Of a stretch of DNA of 64,000 nt, positions 24,600-33,273 are shown piece by piece. Origin of the DNA: Allomeiothermus silvanus DSM 9946 (GTDB taxonomy: Bacteria > Deinococcota > Deinococci > Deinococcales > Thermaceae); contig NC_014212.1 of the NCBI RefSeq assembly GCF_000092125.1, forward strand, positions 2,438,001 through 2,502,000, written 5' to 3'. Both the position numbers and the translations under genes were made by a program. The first letter of the stretch is position 1, and the number at the start of each line of letters is the position of its first letter. The notes beneath the pieces are model-generated. The model did not search any database. It had not been told where the DNA came from and was given only the letters and a program-made list of their open reading frames with translations.

Positions 24600-26637
24600 A
24601 ATCGGCGGCCTGCTCCACGGCCTCCTGGCGTTTGCGCAAATCCTGGGCTACCAACTCGGCTACGTCTAGCACCTGCATCCCCTGCCCCTCCGGTTCCTGG
24701 GCAGTCTCTACGTTCATCATCGCCATACAGAAGGGACAGCCGGTGGCGATGGTGGTGGCCCCGGTCTTTTTGAGTTCCCGGTAACGGTTGCTCGAGACCC
24801 GCTCGGCTCCGGGTTCCTCCTCCTTCCAGAACTGGGCTCCACCGGCCCCGCAGCAGAAGCTGTTTTTACCGTGGCGGGGAGGTTCGGAAAGCTCGAGGCC
24901 CAGGGCTTGGATGACGGCGCGGGGCTCCTGGAGAATGCCGTTGTGGCGGCCCAAGTAACACGGATCGTGAAAGGTGACCTTGCCATCCGAAAAACCCACC
25001 GCGATTTTCTTCTGGGAAACCAGCTCGGCGATGAAGTCGGTGTGATGCCGTACGGTGTAGCTCCCGCCAAAGTCCTTGTATTCGTTGGCGAGGGTGTGAA
25101 AACAGTGCGGGCAGGTGGTGACGATGGTCTTGGGTTTGGCCTCCATCACGGCGTTGAGCGTAGCCACGTTCTCCTCGGCCATCTGTGCGAAGAGGTACTC
25201 GTTGCCAGAGCGCCGGGCGGCATCGCCGGTGCACTTCTCCCGCTTTCCCAGGATAGCCCAGGACACACCACTGGCCTGCAAGATCTCGGCCATGCTGCGG
25301 GCGATCTTCTGGGCGCGGGGGTCGTAGCTGGGAGCGCAACCCACCCAGTAGAGCACCTCAGCCTCGGGGTTTTGCTCAATGGTGGGGATCTCGAAAGGCA
25401 ACCCTTCGGCCCAGGCAGTGCGCTTGTCTTGGGATAGGTTCCAGGGGTTGCCGTTGCGCTCCATGCCCCGGAAAGCGTTATTGAGCTGAGCAGGGAATTC
25501 GCCCTGCATCATCACCCGCTCGCGGCGAATGTCCACGATGTGCAGCATCTGCTCATTACCTACCGGACAGACCTCGATGCAGGCGTTACAGGTGGTACAA
25601 GCCCAGATAGACTCTTCGTTGGTGGCAAAGTCCAAAAGCGGACGGGGGCTCTCCTTCCCGGCGGCGAACATCGGCAAGATCTCGTTGAGTTCGTAGCGCT
25701 CGGAGATCAGTATAGCCGCTGGAGAAAGGGCCTTACCGGTGGTGTAAGCCGGGCAGACCTCCTGGCAGCGGTTGCACTGGATGCACGAGTACGCATCGAG
25801 GAGGCGAGGCCAGGAGAAATCCTCCAGCTTGGCTACCCCCAAGCCGGTTTCCTCGGCCCGCTCAAAGTCCATCGGCAGCAAAGCCCCGGGCTTTTCCTTC
25901 TTGAAGGCGATGTTAAGGGGGGCCAGGAAGAGGTGGATGTGCTTGCTGCGGGCGAAGTAGGGCAAGAACACCAGGATCGAGCCCAGGGCCCCCCACCAGA
26001 AGAAGTGCTCAGCAACAACAATCTCCTCCGGGGTGAGGAAGCCCAGCCATCCGCCCACTGCCGAAGCTACCGGCTGAAAAGGGTCGGGCCCCAAATCGGC
26101 GGCCTGGGCGGATTTATGTAGGAGCCTCGAGCCCACGTGAAAAAGGATGAAGCCGCCCACGATCAGCGAATCGCGGCGAATCCCGTCAGGAGCCTTCTCG
26201 TGCAAGGGGGTTTTAGGATTCCAGGTGAAGTCGGCAGGGCGAAGCACAAAGCGGCGCAACAGAAGCCCCACCATCCCTACCAGAATCAGCGCGGTGAGGA
26301 TATCGCCAATGAGGTTGACTCCATTCCACACCCCTCCCCGCAGCACCACCGGAAAGTATCCCTCGAGCGCATCGAGGAGGTTTACGAGCAAATAGAAGAC
26401 GAAACCATAAAACACAAAGGCGTGCAAAAGCGACACCCAGGGGCGCTTTTTGAACACCGTCTGCTGGGTCAGGGCGATCCACAATCCCTTGCCTAGACGC
26501 GTGGCCAGGTGATCAAAACGATTCTCCGGCTTTCCCCTAGCGATGGCTCGGTAAACTCGGTAGAAGGCCATTCCCCCCACATAGAGGGCGGCTGCGGCAA
26601 AGATCAGAAAGAGGATTTTTTCGCTCAAGCTCAGCAT
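24598..26637 (-). CDS. Membrane-bound CCG-domain Fe-S oxidoreductase (heterodisulfide-reductase-like)
   Basis: Protein of 679 residues. The N-terminal 230 residues carry about five membrane helices of the NarI/HdrE type (LIFAAAALYVGG, FVFYGFVFYLLVNLL, ILTALILVGMVGLLL). A ferredoxin-like module follows with two CxxCxxCxxxCP motifs (CIQCNRCQEVCP and CTTCNACIEVCP), each binding a 4Fe-4S cluster. Two cysteine-rich CCG domains close the protein (WVGCAPSYD, TTCPHCFHTL; HDPCYLG, CCGAGGAQFW, CPFCMAM). It should pass electrons between quinone and a soluble partner. The partner is unknown; in Thermus relatives it often accompanies fatty acid or electron-transfer flavoprotein genes. The start is ATG 26637, with GGGGGA at the right distance. 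Confidence 0.88.
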   Translation of the reverse strand: MLSLSEKILFLIFAAAALYVGGMAFYRVYRAIARGKPENRFDHLATRLGKGLWIALTQQTVFKKRPWVSLLHAFVFYGFVFYLLVNLLDALEGYFPVVLRGGVWNGVNLIGDILTALILVGMVGLLLRRFVLRPADFTWNPKTPLHEKAPDGIRRDSLIVGGFILFHVGSRLLHKSAQAADLGPDPFQPVASAVGGWLGFLTPEEIVVAEHFFWWGALGSILVFLPYFARSKHIHLFLAPLNIAFKKEKPGALLPMDFERAEETGLGVAKLEDFSWPRLLDAYSCIQCNRCQEVCPAYTTGKALSPAAILISERYELNEILPMFAAGKESPRPLLDFATNEESIWACTTCNACIEVCPVGNEQMLHIVDIRRERVMMQGEFPAQLNNAFRGMERNGNPWNLSQDKRTAWAEGLPFEIPTIEQNPEAEVLYWVGCAPSYDPRAQKIARSMAEILQASGVSWAILGKREKCTGDAARRSGNEYLFAQMAEENVATLNAVMEAKPKTIVTTCPHCFHTLANEYKDFGGSYTVRHHTDFIAELVSQKKIAVGFSDGKVTFHDPCYLGRHNGILQEPRAVIQALGLELSEPPRHGKNSFCCGAGGAQFWKEEEPGAERVSSNRYRELKKTGATTIATGCPFCMAMMNVETAQEPEGQGMQVLDVAELVAQDLRKRQEAVEQAAD

Positions 26638-26676
26638 TGGTTCCCCCAAGGTGGGCAAAATCTTGTACTGGGTATA

Positions 26677-26705
26677 AGCATATCGGTTTTGCTGATCCGC
26701 TTCAA
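26677..26705 (-). promoter_or_regulatory. Promoter of the Fe-S oxidoreductase gene
   Basis: On the - strand TTGAAG (26705-26700) and TATGCT (26682-26677) are separated by exactly 17 nt. The -35 box lies only 4 nt from the end of the neighbouring IS, which may have influenced or supplied upstream context. Confidence 0.65.
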
Positions 26706-26709
26706 GATA

Positions 26710-27573
26710 ACTGATTTTACGCAGTCAGGCTGCGAACTCCAGCAAAGGGGATAAATCAGGGGGTATAGCCGAGTTCGAAGTTGAAGGCCTCGAAAGGCTT
26801 CCTCGATGTTGGGGCGGATGCGATAGATGCTTGGGGAGCTCTGTTGCGTTGGTGCAGAGGTAGAAGTTACCCCTGCGGAGTACCTTGACCAAGAAGCCTA
26901 GACCTTTGAGTCTGCCCTCTTTGACCCAGAAAGGCGATCCATGGTGTTTGCGCTGGCGACCGTCCAGCAATCGGTTCTTGCGTAGTCTGGTGACCACCCG
27001 AGTCCATGAATCTTTCTCAACAGCTCCTTGGAGGCGTACCCTGCATCAAACAGCACGTACTCGGGTTTGAACCCTTGCTCCACCGCCCACAACAGCAGTT
27101 CCATGGCCAGAGTGTGTTTGTTTCGCCCTTCACCTTCATCACTCCAACACCCCCGAAAGGCCAGCGGCAGACGAATCCATCCATTCGTCCACAGCAGCAC
27201 CACCACACAAAAACCCCACACATACTGCCCTGTGGAAGTGTCCATAACCTTAGGTAAATCCAGTAGCCCCCGTTGCCAGCAGGCAATCACCACGTCATCC
27301 AAGATCAGATAGCCCTTCCCTAACCCTCCTAACCGCTTCAACAAGGCCAAACAGCACGTGAAATACCGCTCCAGCTCCACCTCCAAAGCTCGATAAATGC
27401 TGTCATGGGCATATTTACATCCCTCTGCTATCCCCCAGCAGCTTCGGGTATCCGCAGCTTTCATCATTGCTTCAACAGCCTTTACCATCGGGCGTGGTAG
27501 ATTCATATCGGGCCTCCTGTGTCCGCAGGAAGCCCTATTTTATGCCCTATAAACTCAACCGCGTAAAATCAGT
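26710..27573 (-). mobile_element. Degenerate insertion sequence, 864 bp, truncating a regulator
   Basis: Both ends carry the 13-bp inverted repeat ACTGATTTTACGC (26710-26722 and its complement at 27561-27573). The transposase inside is broken by several frameshifts. The flanks (left CAAGATA, right AAAGGAG) show no target duplication, so one flank was lost by deletion or rearrangement after insertion. It interrupts the BTAD/AAA regulator gene, whose other half is not seen on the far side. Confidence 0.78.
26756..27506 (-). pseudogene. IS4-like DDE transposase, several frameshifts
   Basis: ATG 27506 has a good AGGAGG site. The first 180 residues include LILDDVVIACW (first Asp), GRNKHTLAMELLLWAVE and YVLFDAGYASKELL (second Asp), the DDE fold of IS4/IS701-like elements. 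The frame shifts near 26998 (to VTRLRKNRLLDGRQRKHHG), again near 26820 (to YRIRPNIEEAFRG, carrying the catalytic Glu) and once more near the end (FNFELGYTP). The enzyme cannot be made. Confidence 0.75.
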
Positions 27574-29031
27574 AAAGGAGGTATCAGGGGGTTGCCCGGC
27601 TACCTGGGCGGCAAGCCTGGCGGTGTGAATCTCATTCAGAGGCCCTAGCTCGAGTTCTGACAACCGCCCCCACTGTCTCAGGTCCCGCAAAAAGGTCTGA
27701 AGGGCAATGTTGTCTCGGCGCTCTTCTGAACGCAGGGTAGCTACTAGTAAAAGCTGGGCTTGAGGAGTTGAGCGCAGGAGATAGTGCAGCCACTCCAAGG
27801 TATCGGGGTCGCACCACTGGATGTCGTCTAGTACTAGCAATAAGGGCCTATGGTCTCGCAAAAAACAGCGAGCCACAGCTTCGAAGAAATGTTGTCGCTG
27901 CCAACTTTCGCTCAGGGGCGGGGGACGAGGTAGGTCAGGGTGTTCCCTCAGCAGTTCGGGTAACAACCGAGCAACCTCAGAAAGCCCCAAAGGTTCAGAT
28001 GCCTCCAAACCCGGTCGTAGGCTTCTCGAACGCAGCCATTCAGTTATCGGGGCGAAAGCCAAACGTCCCTCAGCGGCATAGCATCGGGTGCGCGCCCCAG
28101 CGATACCCCTTTCCGCAACCCATCTCAGCAGTTCCTCGGCCAGTCGGGTCTTGCCAATGCCAGCTACTCCCTGGATGACTACACACCGAGCACCGCTAAG
28201 CATCGCTTCCCCCCAAGTCTGCCGAAGTGTGTTCCACTCTTGCTCACGGCCTATCAAGGGGTAAGCTGCCTCTGTAGAGGGTTGACCCGCAGGTGGGATG
28301 GAGGTCGGCTGGCTGGGCTCATCAGACTCGAGCAGGCTCTGGTAAAGGGCTTGGGTAGCAGCGCTAGGCCTGGCCCCCAGGTCTCGTCCTAGTAGGCTGG
28401 CACAAGTGTGGTAGGCGTGTAAGGCTGCTGCCCTCTCTCCCAGTAGGCTGTGCAGGCGCATCAGGGCACGGTAGGCCCCTTCGTGCAGAGGTTCGTGGGC
28501 CAGTAAATCGTGAGCGTGCTCGAGGGCCAAGCGATACTCCCGGTCCTCCTCCAGCCAGCCAATCAATCGCAGGTACGCTTCTATCATCAGGCCGTGCAGG
28601 CGTTCGCGCTCGGGGACAATCCAGTCCTCGTAGCAGCTAGGGAGAAGATCGCCCCGATACAGCTTTACTGCCTTTTCCAGCGCCGCTCTAGAACCCGAGT
28701 GCACCGCCGATTGGAAATCTGCCACGTCCAGGGAAAAGTGCGGCCCGGCTCTCCACTGCAACTGTCTACGATCGATCACCAAGAAGTCTTCGGCCTGGGG
28801 CAGGTGGTGGCGTAGTTGATGCAGTTCACGGCGCAGATTGGTAAGAGCCTGTTCGTCGCTCGAATCGGGCCAAAACAAAAAGGCAATTTGAGTGCGGAGC
28901 TGGGGATTCTGCTGGTTCAGGATCAAGTAAGCCAACAAGCTCTGATGACGGGGGCTAAGCCCAGTGATGGCCCGACCCTTAAAACTGAACCGAAAATGGC
29001 CCAACAGTTCGACCCGCAATATAGGATCCAT
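27547..29031 (-). pseudogene. BTAD/AAA (SARP-like) transcriptional regulator truncated by an IS
   Basis: N-terminal half of a large signal-transducing regulator. Residues 1-95 are the winged-helix domain (VELLGHFRFSFKG, LSPRHQSLLAYLIL, LFWPDSSDEQALTNLRREL). Residues 95-245 are the helical BTAD domain. The AAA-type NTPase begins near 260 (IGREQEW; P-loop QGVAGIGKTRLAEE; Walker B LLLVLDDIQW). The genuine sequence stops at SF just after residue 485, and the last eight residues plus stop are read from the IS end. Such proteins are usually about 900-1000 residues long with TPR repeats after the ATPase, so half is lost. A truncated product could still bind DNA. Confidence 0.8.
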
Positions 29032-29124
29032 AGTCTATGGCATAACGGGCTGCTAACACAACCTGCGTGCTATCCCCGCTTCCCAAATGCAAGCAGACTC
29101 ATCTCGATCAAATAACGTATCGCC

Positions 29125-30225
29125 TCAAGTATATACCCTCTCGCCCCTGCCGGAACAAATTTTGTAATCGGTCAACACATTTGAGACTCTTTGAGGAACC
29201 GACTCCTCTTGCATCTTAGCCAAAAACTCCAGCGGAGCAAGACCCCCCAGGGCCATGTGAGGCCTTCGGCGGTTGTAGTAGTCCAGGTAGGTATCCAGCT
29301 CTGCCTGCAGCTCGCTGAGCGGGGTGGGCAAAGGCCGGGTGTAGAACTCCTCCTTGAAGGTCCGCTGCATCCGCTCCACGTGACCATTGAGTTTAGGACT
29401 CCTCGGCGGTAGCACAAACAAGGCAATCCCCAGAGCACAGCAGGCCTCCTCAAACTCGGCCATGAACTCGCTGCCCCCATCCACCTGGATGGCCCGGATG
29501 GGAAAAGGGGCCCTGGCCAGAAGCAAGGACAAGAACCCCTCAGAAAGCTTAGCCGTGGCCCGGCTGTGCACCTCCGCCAGGACAAACCGGCTATGGAGGT
29601 CAATCGCCGAGAAGTGCTTGACCATGCTTCCCGGTCCTAAGGTCAGGGTGAGGGTGTCCACCTGGACCAGGTCCCCAGGAGCCCTGGCCTCGTATCCTCG
29701 GGGCTTCCTTTTGGCGTAGGGCCGGTTTACCCTTCGCTTTAGCTTCCCTCTTTGAGTCCGGGCCAGGTAGCCGGCCACGCTCTCGATACGTCGGTGCTTC
29801 TCCAGGTAGGCCAGGATGCGCCCCACCGTGCGTTCGCTCATCTGGAAACCCTCCTTGCGGAGGGTAAGCCAGATGGACCAGCGTCCCCAGGTGGGGTTTT
29901 CCTTGCGGAGAGTTTCTATTCTAATGAGCAGCCCTGGGGTCCAGTGGACCTTTGTGCGCAGGTGCTTAGGGCGGCGGGAGCGGGGTTTGAGTCCAGCCAG
30001 GCCCTTTTCTTTTAGGGCTTTTTGCCAGCGGTGGTAGGTGGCCCGGCTGATCCCGACCAGGTCCTGGATCTCCTTCCAGCTCTTTTTACTTTCACGCAGG
30101 GCTTTGACCAGTCGGAGCTTGCGCAGACGTTCCTGGACCTCTGGGTCGCTTGCGTTGGCCTCGGCCAGCCTCTGTGCTTGTCTAGCGCCTCTCCATATCT
30201 CTCGGCCAACGGTGGTAAACTGCAC
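29125..30225 (-). CDS. IS481-family transposase, copy 1
   Basis: DDE transposase of 366 residues that cuts and joins the element's ends. An N-terminal helix-turn-helix region (ESKKSWKEIQDLVGISRATYHRW) is followed by a second winged helix and a core integrase domain (VQVDTL first Asp; IQVDGGSEF second Asp; ERMQRTFKEEFY catalytic Glu). GTG 30225 stands behind GGAGG. The element carries no stop codon of its own: the frame crosses the left end (VLTDY) and takes a stop 36 nt outside, so the last residues differ from copy 2. Confidence 0.92.
   Translation of the reverse strand: MQFTTVGREIWRGARQAQRLAEANASDPEVQERLRKLRLVKALRESKKSWKEIQDLVGISRATYHRWQKALKEKGLAGLKPRSRRPKHLRTKVHWTPGLLIRIETLRKENPTWGRWSIWLTLRKEGFQMSERTVGRILAYLEKHRRIESVAGYLARTQRGKLKRRVNRPYAKRKPRGYEARAPGDLVQVDTLTLTLGPGSMVKHFSAIDLHSRFVLAEVHSRATAKLSEGFLSLLLARAPFPIRAIQVDGGSEFMAEFEEACCALGIALFVLPPRSPKLNGHVERMQRTFKEEFYTRPLPTPLSELQAELDTYLDYYNRRRPHMALGGLAPLEFLAKMQEESVPQRVSNVLTDYKICSGRGERVYT
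29158..29162. repeat. Probable target duplication AATTT of IS481 copy 1, left
   Basis: AATTT directly precedes the element and occurs again at 30303-30307 directly after it. Confidence 0.55.
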
Positions 30226-30302
30226 CTGGGGAACCTCCTTTCCTGGTCGGTTCCCCTCTTTTTATCCCAGCTTAGAGTCTCACATGTGTTTGTCCGGGTT
30301 CA
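29163..30302 (-). mobile_element. IS481-family element, copy 1 (1140 bp)
   Basis: Identical as far as I can read to the copy at 48046-49185. The imperfect inverted ends are TGTAATCGGTCAACACA (left) and the complement of TGAACCCGGACAAACACA (right), sharing the inner TGAGACTCT. The flanking AATTT duplication supports an intact insertion. It lies between the truncated regulator and the PIG-L gene. Confidence 0.9.
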
Positions 30303-30307
30303 AATTT
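30303..30307. repeat. Probable target duplication AATTT of IS481 copy 1, right
   Basis: Right partner of 29158-29162, next to the element end. Confidence 0.55.
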
Positions 30308-30362
30308 CTAGGAGCCGATGGGCTATCCGCCCCTAAGCATCCTGTCGCGCCCATTTCCCCAG

Positions 30363-30374
30363 TAAAATCCCGTT
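30363..30374 (+). promoter_or_regulatory. -10 box TAAAAT of a leaderless PIG-L gene
   Basis: TAAAAT at 30363-30368 ends six nt before ATG 30375, and no Shine-Dalgarno lies between. A clear -35 is not visible. Confidence 0.5.
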
Positions 30375-31199
30375 ATGTCTAAGGTCGCCTCGCTCCTGGC
30401 CGTATTTGCCCATCCTGACGACGAAGCCTTTTCCTCTGGCGGCACGTTGGCCCACTATGCGGCCCTGGGGGCGCGGGTAGTGGTGGCCTGCGCGACCAGG
30501 GGCGAGGCTGGGCAAATCAAAGATCCGGCTCTCCAGGGCGTGAGCGACCTGGGAAAAGTCCGCGAAGAAGAACTGGCTCGAGCCTGTGCTGCCCTGGGGC
30601 TCGAGCCCCCGGTGTTTTTGGGGTTCCATGACTCAGGCCGTAACGAGCGGCTGCGCAAGGACGACCCCCTGACCACCATCAACGTGGACCTCTGGGAGAT
30701 CGAGCGGCGGATCAAAGAGGTGATCGCCTCGGTAAAGCCTCAGGTGATGATCACCTTCGACCCTCATGGGGGCTATCTACACCCCGACCATCTGGTCATC
30801 CACCGAGCCGCCACGGCGGCCTTTTTCTCCAGCGGCTACTTGGAAGGGGCCCCCGAGCGGCTTTTTTACACTGTCTGGCCGATCGAAGTAGTCGCGCAAA
30901 TGCAGGCCCTCAGACCCAACTTGGCAGCCGGGCTCGAGCCGCAGATGGTGGGGGTCTCCGAAAGCACCCTGGCAGTACGGATGGCCATCGCCGACCAGGC
31001 CGAGAAGAAGCGGGCCGCCATCCGGGCCCATAGCTCGCAGACCGCCGACCAGAACATGAGCGACCTTCCCCCCGAAGCCCAGGCTTTTATGGAGCGTATG
31101 TTCAGCTACGAGACCTTCGCTTTGGGTGGGGTGCGCGGCCCAGTTCTACGCTGGCCGCTCAAGCATTTATTTGATGGGCTGGACGTGCAGTGGAGATAA
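30375..31199 (+). CDS. PIG-L/LmbE-family deacetylase
   Basis: Zinc-dependent N-deacetylase of 274 residues, cytoplasmic. The signature AHPDDE (residues 12-17) holds the first zinc His and the catalytic Asp; HPDHLVIHRAA holds the third zinc ligand and a catalytic His. The family removes acetyl from N-acetylglucosamine conjugates; bacillithiol (BshB) or mycothiol-type thiol synthesis is the best known role. The related Thermus makes bacillithiol, so BshB is possible, but no other bsh gene is nearby. The leaderless arrangement with TAAAAT supports ATG 30375. Confidence 0.88.
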   Translation: MSKVASLLAVFAHPDDEAFSSGGTLAHYAALGARVVVACATRGEAGQIKDPALQGVSDLGKVREEELARACAALGLEPPVFLGFHDSGRNERLRKDDPLTTINVDLWEIERRIKEVIASVKPQVMITFDPHGGYLHPDHLVIHRAATAAFFSSGYLEGAPERLFYTVWPIEVVAQMQALRPNLAAGLEPQMVGVSESTLAVRMAIADQAEKKRAAIRAHSSQTADQNMSDLPPEAQAFMERMFSYETFALGGVRGPVLRWPLKHLFDGLDVQWR

Positions 31200-31309
31200 A
31201 AGCACCGCGGTAACTTTTTAGAAGGGTCAGTGCAGCATAATTCCCTGAGCCCCTTGGCGCTGTGAGCCGTAAGAGAGGCTTTATACAAATAGGCGGGGGT
31301 ATCTGAGGT

Positions 31310-31801
31310 TTACCCGGTTTTTTCCTGGGCATGGCGTTTTTTGAACAGGGCGATCTGGGCCCCGTGCTCACGTTTATGGCCATAGTAGGTGTAGACGATA
31401 AAGTCCTCCAGATCGTAGTCCATGCCGTACCAGGGCAAGGTGCCGTGCTGCCGAAAGACGTCGGGCGGGAGCCGGGCAGCCAGCTCCAGCGCCCGGGTGT
31501 GCCAGCGTTCATACTCCGACAAGACGTCCGAGGGGGCCATCTCGCGACGGGCCGCCACCTGGGTATCGTTGAAGTCAGGGCGGCTATGAAACAGCTCGAG
31601 AGTGGGAGTGGGCTGGCTCGGGTCCAAAAACGACCCTAGCAGTTCCACCAGCACCTGCTCGAAGGAGGCCAGGTGGGCCACTAGGTCTTTTACCGACCAG
31701 CTGCCCACTACCCCTTTCACCTCCCACGCCGACTCGGGAAGCCCCCCCAGTTTCTCCAGCAAGGTCAGGTGACCGTACTTCATCACGTCTAGGACGTTCA
31801 C
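31310..31801 (-). CDS. DinB-like four-helix protein (ClbS/DfsB type)
   Basis: Protein of 163 residues in the DinB/DUF1706-like superfamily. The opening MNVLDVMKYGHLTLLEKLGGL and GSWSVKDLVAHLASFEQVLVELL is the DinB helix pair. A C-terminal YGHKREHGAQIALFK carries His residues that can bind metal. GTG 31801 is used because it starts just after the stop of the upstream gene, with GGAG about 11 nt before it. Members act as metal-dependent transferases or cyclopropane hydrolases; the actual reaction is unknown. It is co-transcribed with the NIPSNAP-like gene. Confidence 0.72.
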   Translation of the reverse strand: MNVLDVMKYGHLTLLEKLGGLPESAWEVKGVVGSWSVKDLVAHLASFEQVLVELLGSFLDPSQPTPTLELFHSRPDFNDTQVAARREMAPSDVLSEYERWHTRALELAARLPPDVFRQHGTLPWYGMDYDLEDFIVYTYYGHKREHGAQIALFKKRHAQEKTG

Positions 31802-31809
31802 GGCCGGTC

Positions 31810-32106
31810 CTACTCCACCACCCGATACACTTCCCTCCGCCCCTCGCGCACCAGCGGGATGAAGCGCTCGTACCACTGCCGCCATTCGGCATCCTGACTC
31901 ATCTGGCCGAGCGCAGCCTCGAGCTGACCCAGGCTATCAAATTCGCTCTCATTAACCAGCGTGTAGTAGGGTCCGGTCACGTCTACCAGTACCCTCGAGA
32001 GCGGGTAGCCCATGCGCCGCTCGATAGCTCTCCCTTCCTGGATCAGCGCTAAGGCCTCCCGGGTCTTGCCGAAGTGAAGCTGAAACACGTCCCGAACCAG
32101 TAACAT
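31810..32106 (-). CDS. NIPSNAP-like dimeric alpha/beta-barrel protein
   Basis: Small protein of 98 residues. The pattern VRDVFQLHFGKTREALALIQEG...YPLSRVLVDVTGPYYTLVNESEFDSL...WRQWYERFIPLVREGRREVYRVV, read in parts, matches the NIPSNAP or ferredoxin-like dimeric barrel fold. Function is not known; such proteins often bind small ligands or act as monooxygenases. AGGAGC lies just before ATG 32106. It leads a two-gene operon with the DinB-like gene, 8 nt apart. Confidence 0.68.
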   Translation of the reverse strand: MLLVRDVFQLHFGKTREALALIQEGRAIERRMGYPLSRVLVDVTGPYYTLVNESEFDSLGQLEAALGQMSQDAEWRQWYERFIPLVREGRREVYRVVE

Positions 32107-32275
32107 AGCTCCTCCTTAGCAAAGGCTTACTTGTATAGGGGTATGGAAGTAAGTCGCTAACATTCAGCTTAGCACTCCGCTGGGTTTGCCGGGTGTGGAA
32201 TTTCCAGAAGAAGCCCGTGCCTGGGCTTCATCCACGGAAAGCTTTCCCATCTCGCCGGTTTCGGTACAGCGCAGC

Positions 32276-32314
32276 GCCCCATGTGGGGCCCCCGGGATGT
32301 GGGAACATCCGGGG
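32276..32314. other. Two adjacent hairpins in a divergent intergenic gap
   Basis: GCCCCATGTGGGGC (32276-32289) is one inverted repeat. Directly after it CCCCGGGATGT and ACATCCGGGG pair with a single bulged G. They lie 40-80 nt upstream of the small membrane protein gene and of a TACAAT box at 32339-32344. A leader RNA, an operator pair or a terminator without a T run are all possible. Confidence 0.45.
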
Positions 32315-32355
32315 AGGGCACTTAGCTATGCGAAACGGTACAATGCAGGCTTAGG

Positions 32356-32598
32356 ATGAACCCATATACCCTCGCTTGGATGCTGCTGCTCCTGTTCGGT
32401 CTGATCAACCTTGGCATGGCCTGGTTTTTCTTGCGACCCCGCAACCGCCTAAACCTGATGTGGCTCCCAGGCGCGGCGGTCGCACTGAGTTATCTGCTGT
32501 TTGCCCTTTTCCCAGGAGCCCTCACCCTATTAGCTTTCCCAATTCTGCAAACCCTGGCTTTTCAGGCCCTACTCAGGATGACCACCAGCCACAAATAG
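32356..32598 (+). CDS. Small membrane protein, 80 residues
   Basis: Unknown function. Three hydrophobic helices are visible: 7-27 (AWMLLLLFGLINLGMAWFFL), 36-54 (WLPGAAVALSYLLFALF) and 55-73 (GALTLLAFPILQTLAFQALL), with short charged loops. It probably lies in the inner membrane. A TACAAT box ends 11 nt upstream of ATG 32356. The gene stands alone after a gap with two hairpins. Confidence 0.6.
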   Translation: MNPYTLAWMLLLLFGLINLGMAWFFLRPRNRLNLMWLPGAAVALSYLLFALFPGALTLLAFPILQTLAFQALLRMTTSHK

Positions 32599-32675
32599 TC
32601 TCATCCGCGGTGTGCTCCGATAGTTTGCATCGGTTCGATCCGCTGGACGATGGTGTTTGTGACCTTTTGGGGCGC

Positions 32676-33149
32676 TCAACGCGGCTGAGCCAGCACCACC
32701 GCCCAAGCCCCGCCCAGGCTCGAGAATCCCACCCCTAGTTCACGGTAGTAAGGATTCATGATAGCCCGGCAATGCACCGGCGAGCGCAGCCACCAGCCCA
32801 TAGCCTTACGGGGATCGCTGCCATAGCCTTTGAAGATGATCTCCGACATGCGCAGGTAGCGGTAGCCGACCCGGATCACCCGGGCACGGGGCCCTTGCCC
32901 TTGGTAGTAGTGGGACAAGAACCGCTTCTGCCCCATATTATTGGCGTGATTCTGTGCGGCGATGGCCAGGGTGCCGCTATAGCTGAGGGCGGGGAGGCGA
33001 AGACCGCCCCCACCCCCCACACAACGCACTCCCTGCGCTCGGGCCTGGTTGATAAGGGCCAGCATCTGCCCCTCCAGCCCCGGGCGCTGGGCCAAAGCCG
33101 GACTCAGGCATAAACCTAGCCAGACCCAACAAAAAACGAGGTGTCTCAT
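32676..33149 (-). CDS. Secreted CAP-domain (SCP/PR1-like) protein
   Basis: Exported protein of 157 residues; signal peptide 1-20 (FCWVWLGLCLSPALAQ). The CAP domain follows: INQARAQGVRC, then LSYSGTLAIAAQNHANNMGQKRFLSHY, SEIIFKGYGSDPRKAMGWWLRSPVHCRAIMNPYYRELGVGF, read as motifs N-H (putative ligand pair), H and E. This fold is common in secreted bacterial proteins (YkwD-like) with unknown substrate. An odd glycine run (VGGGGGL) breaks the first loop. It stands alone. Confidence 0.85.
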   Translation of the reverse strand: MRHLVFCWVWLGLCLSPALAQRPGLEGQMLALINQARAQGVRCVGGGGGLRLPALSYSGTLAIAAQNHANNMGQKRFLSHYYQGQGPRARVIRVGYRYLRMSEIIFKGYGSDPRKAMGWWLRSPVHCRAIMNPYYRELGVGFSSLGGAWAVVLAQPR

Positions 33150-33273
33150 GGCTCCTCAGAATGTAGGGATACTAACAACCCAGCCCCGATCGCATCAAGC
33201 AGGGGGCTTAATCTAAGCGGAACGCTAAGCCTCCCTGCGGTCGGCGAAACCAACCTCCTGGGTGGGGTTCGTA

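Noticed and set aside
26700-27583. Target-site duplication around the degenerate IS
   Set aside because: The flanks share no direct repeat of useful length next to the inverted ends.
31310-32106. Toxin-antitoxin pair of two small overlapping genes
   Set aside because: The proteins match DinB-like and NIPSNAP-like folds, not known toxins or antitoxins.
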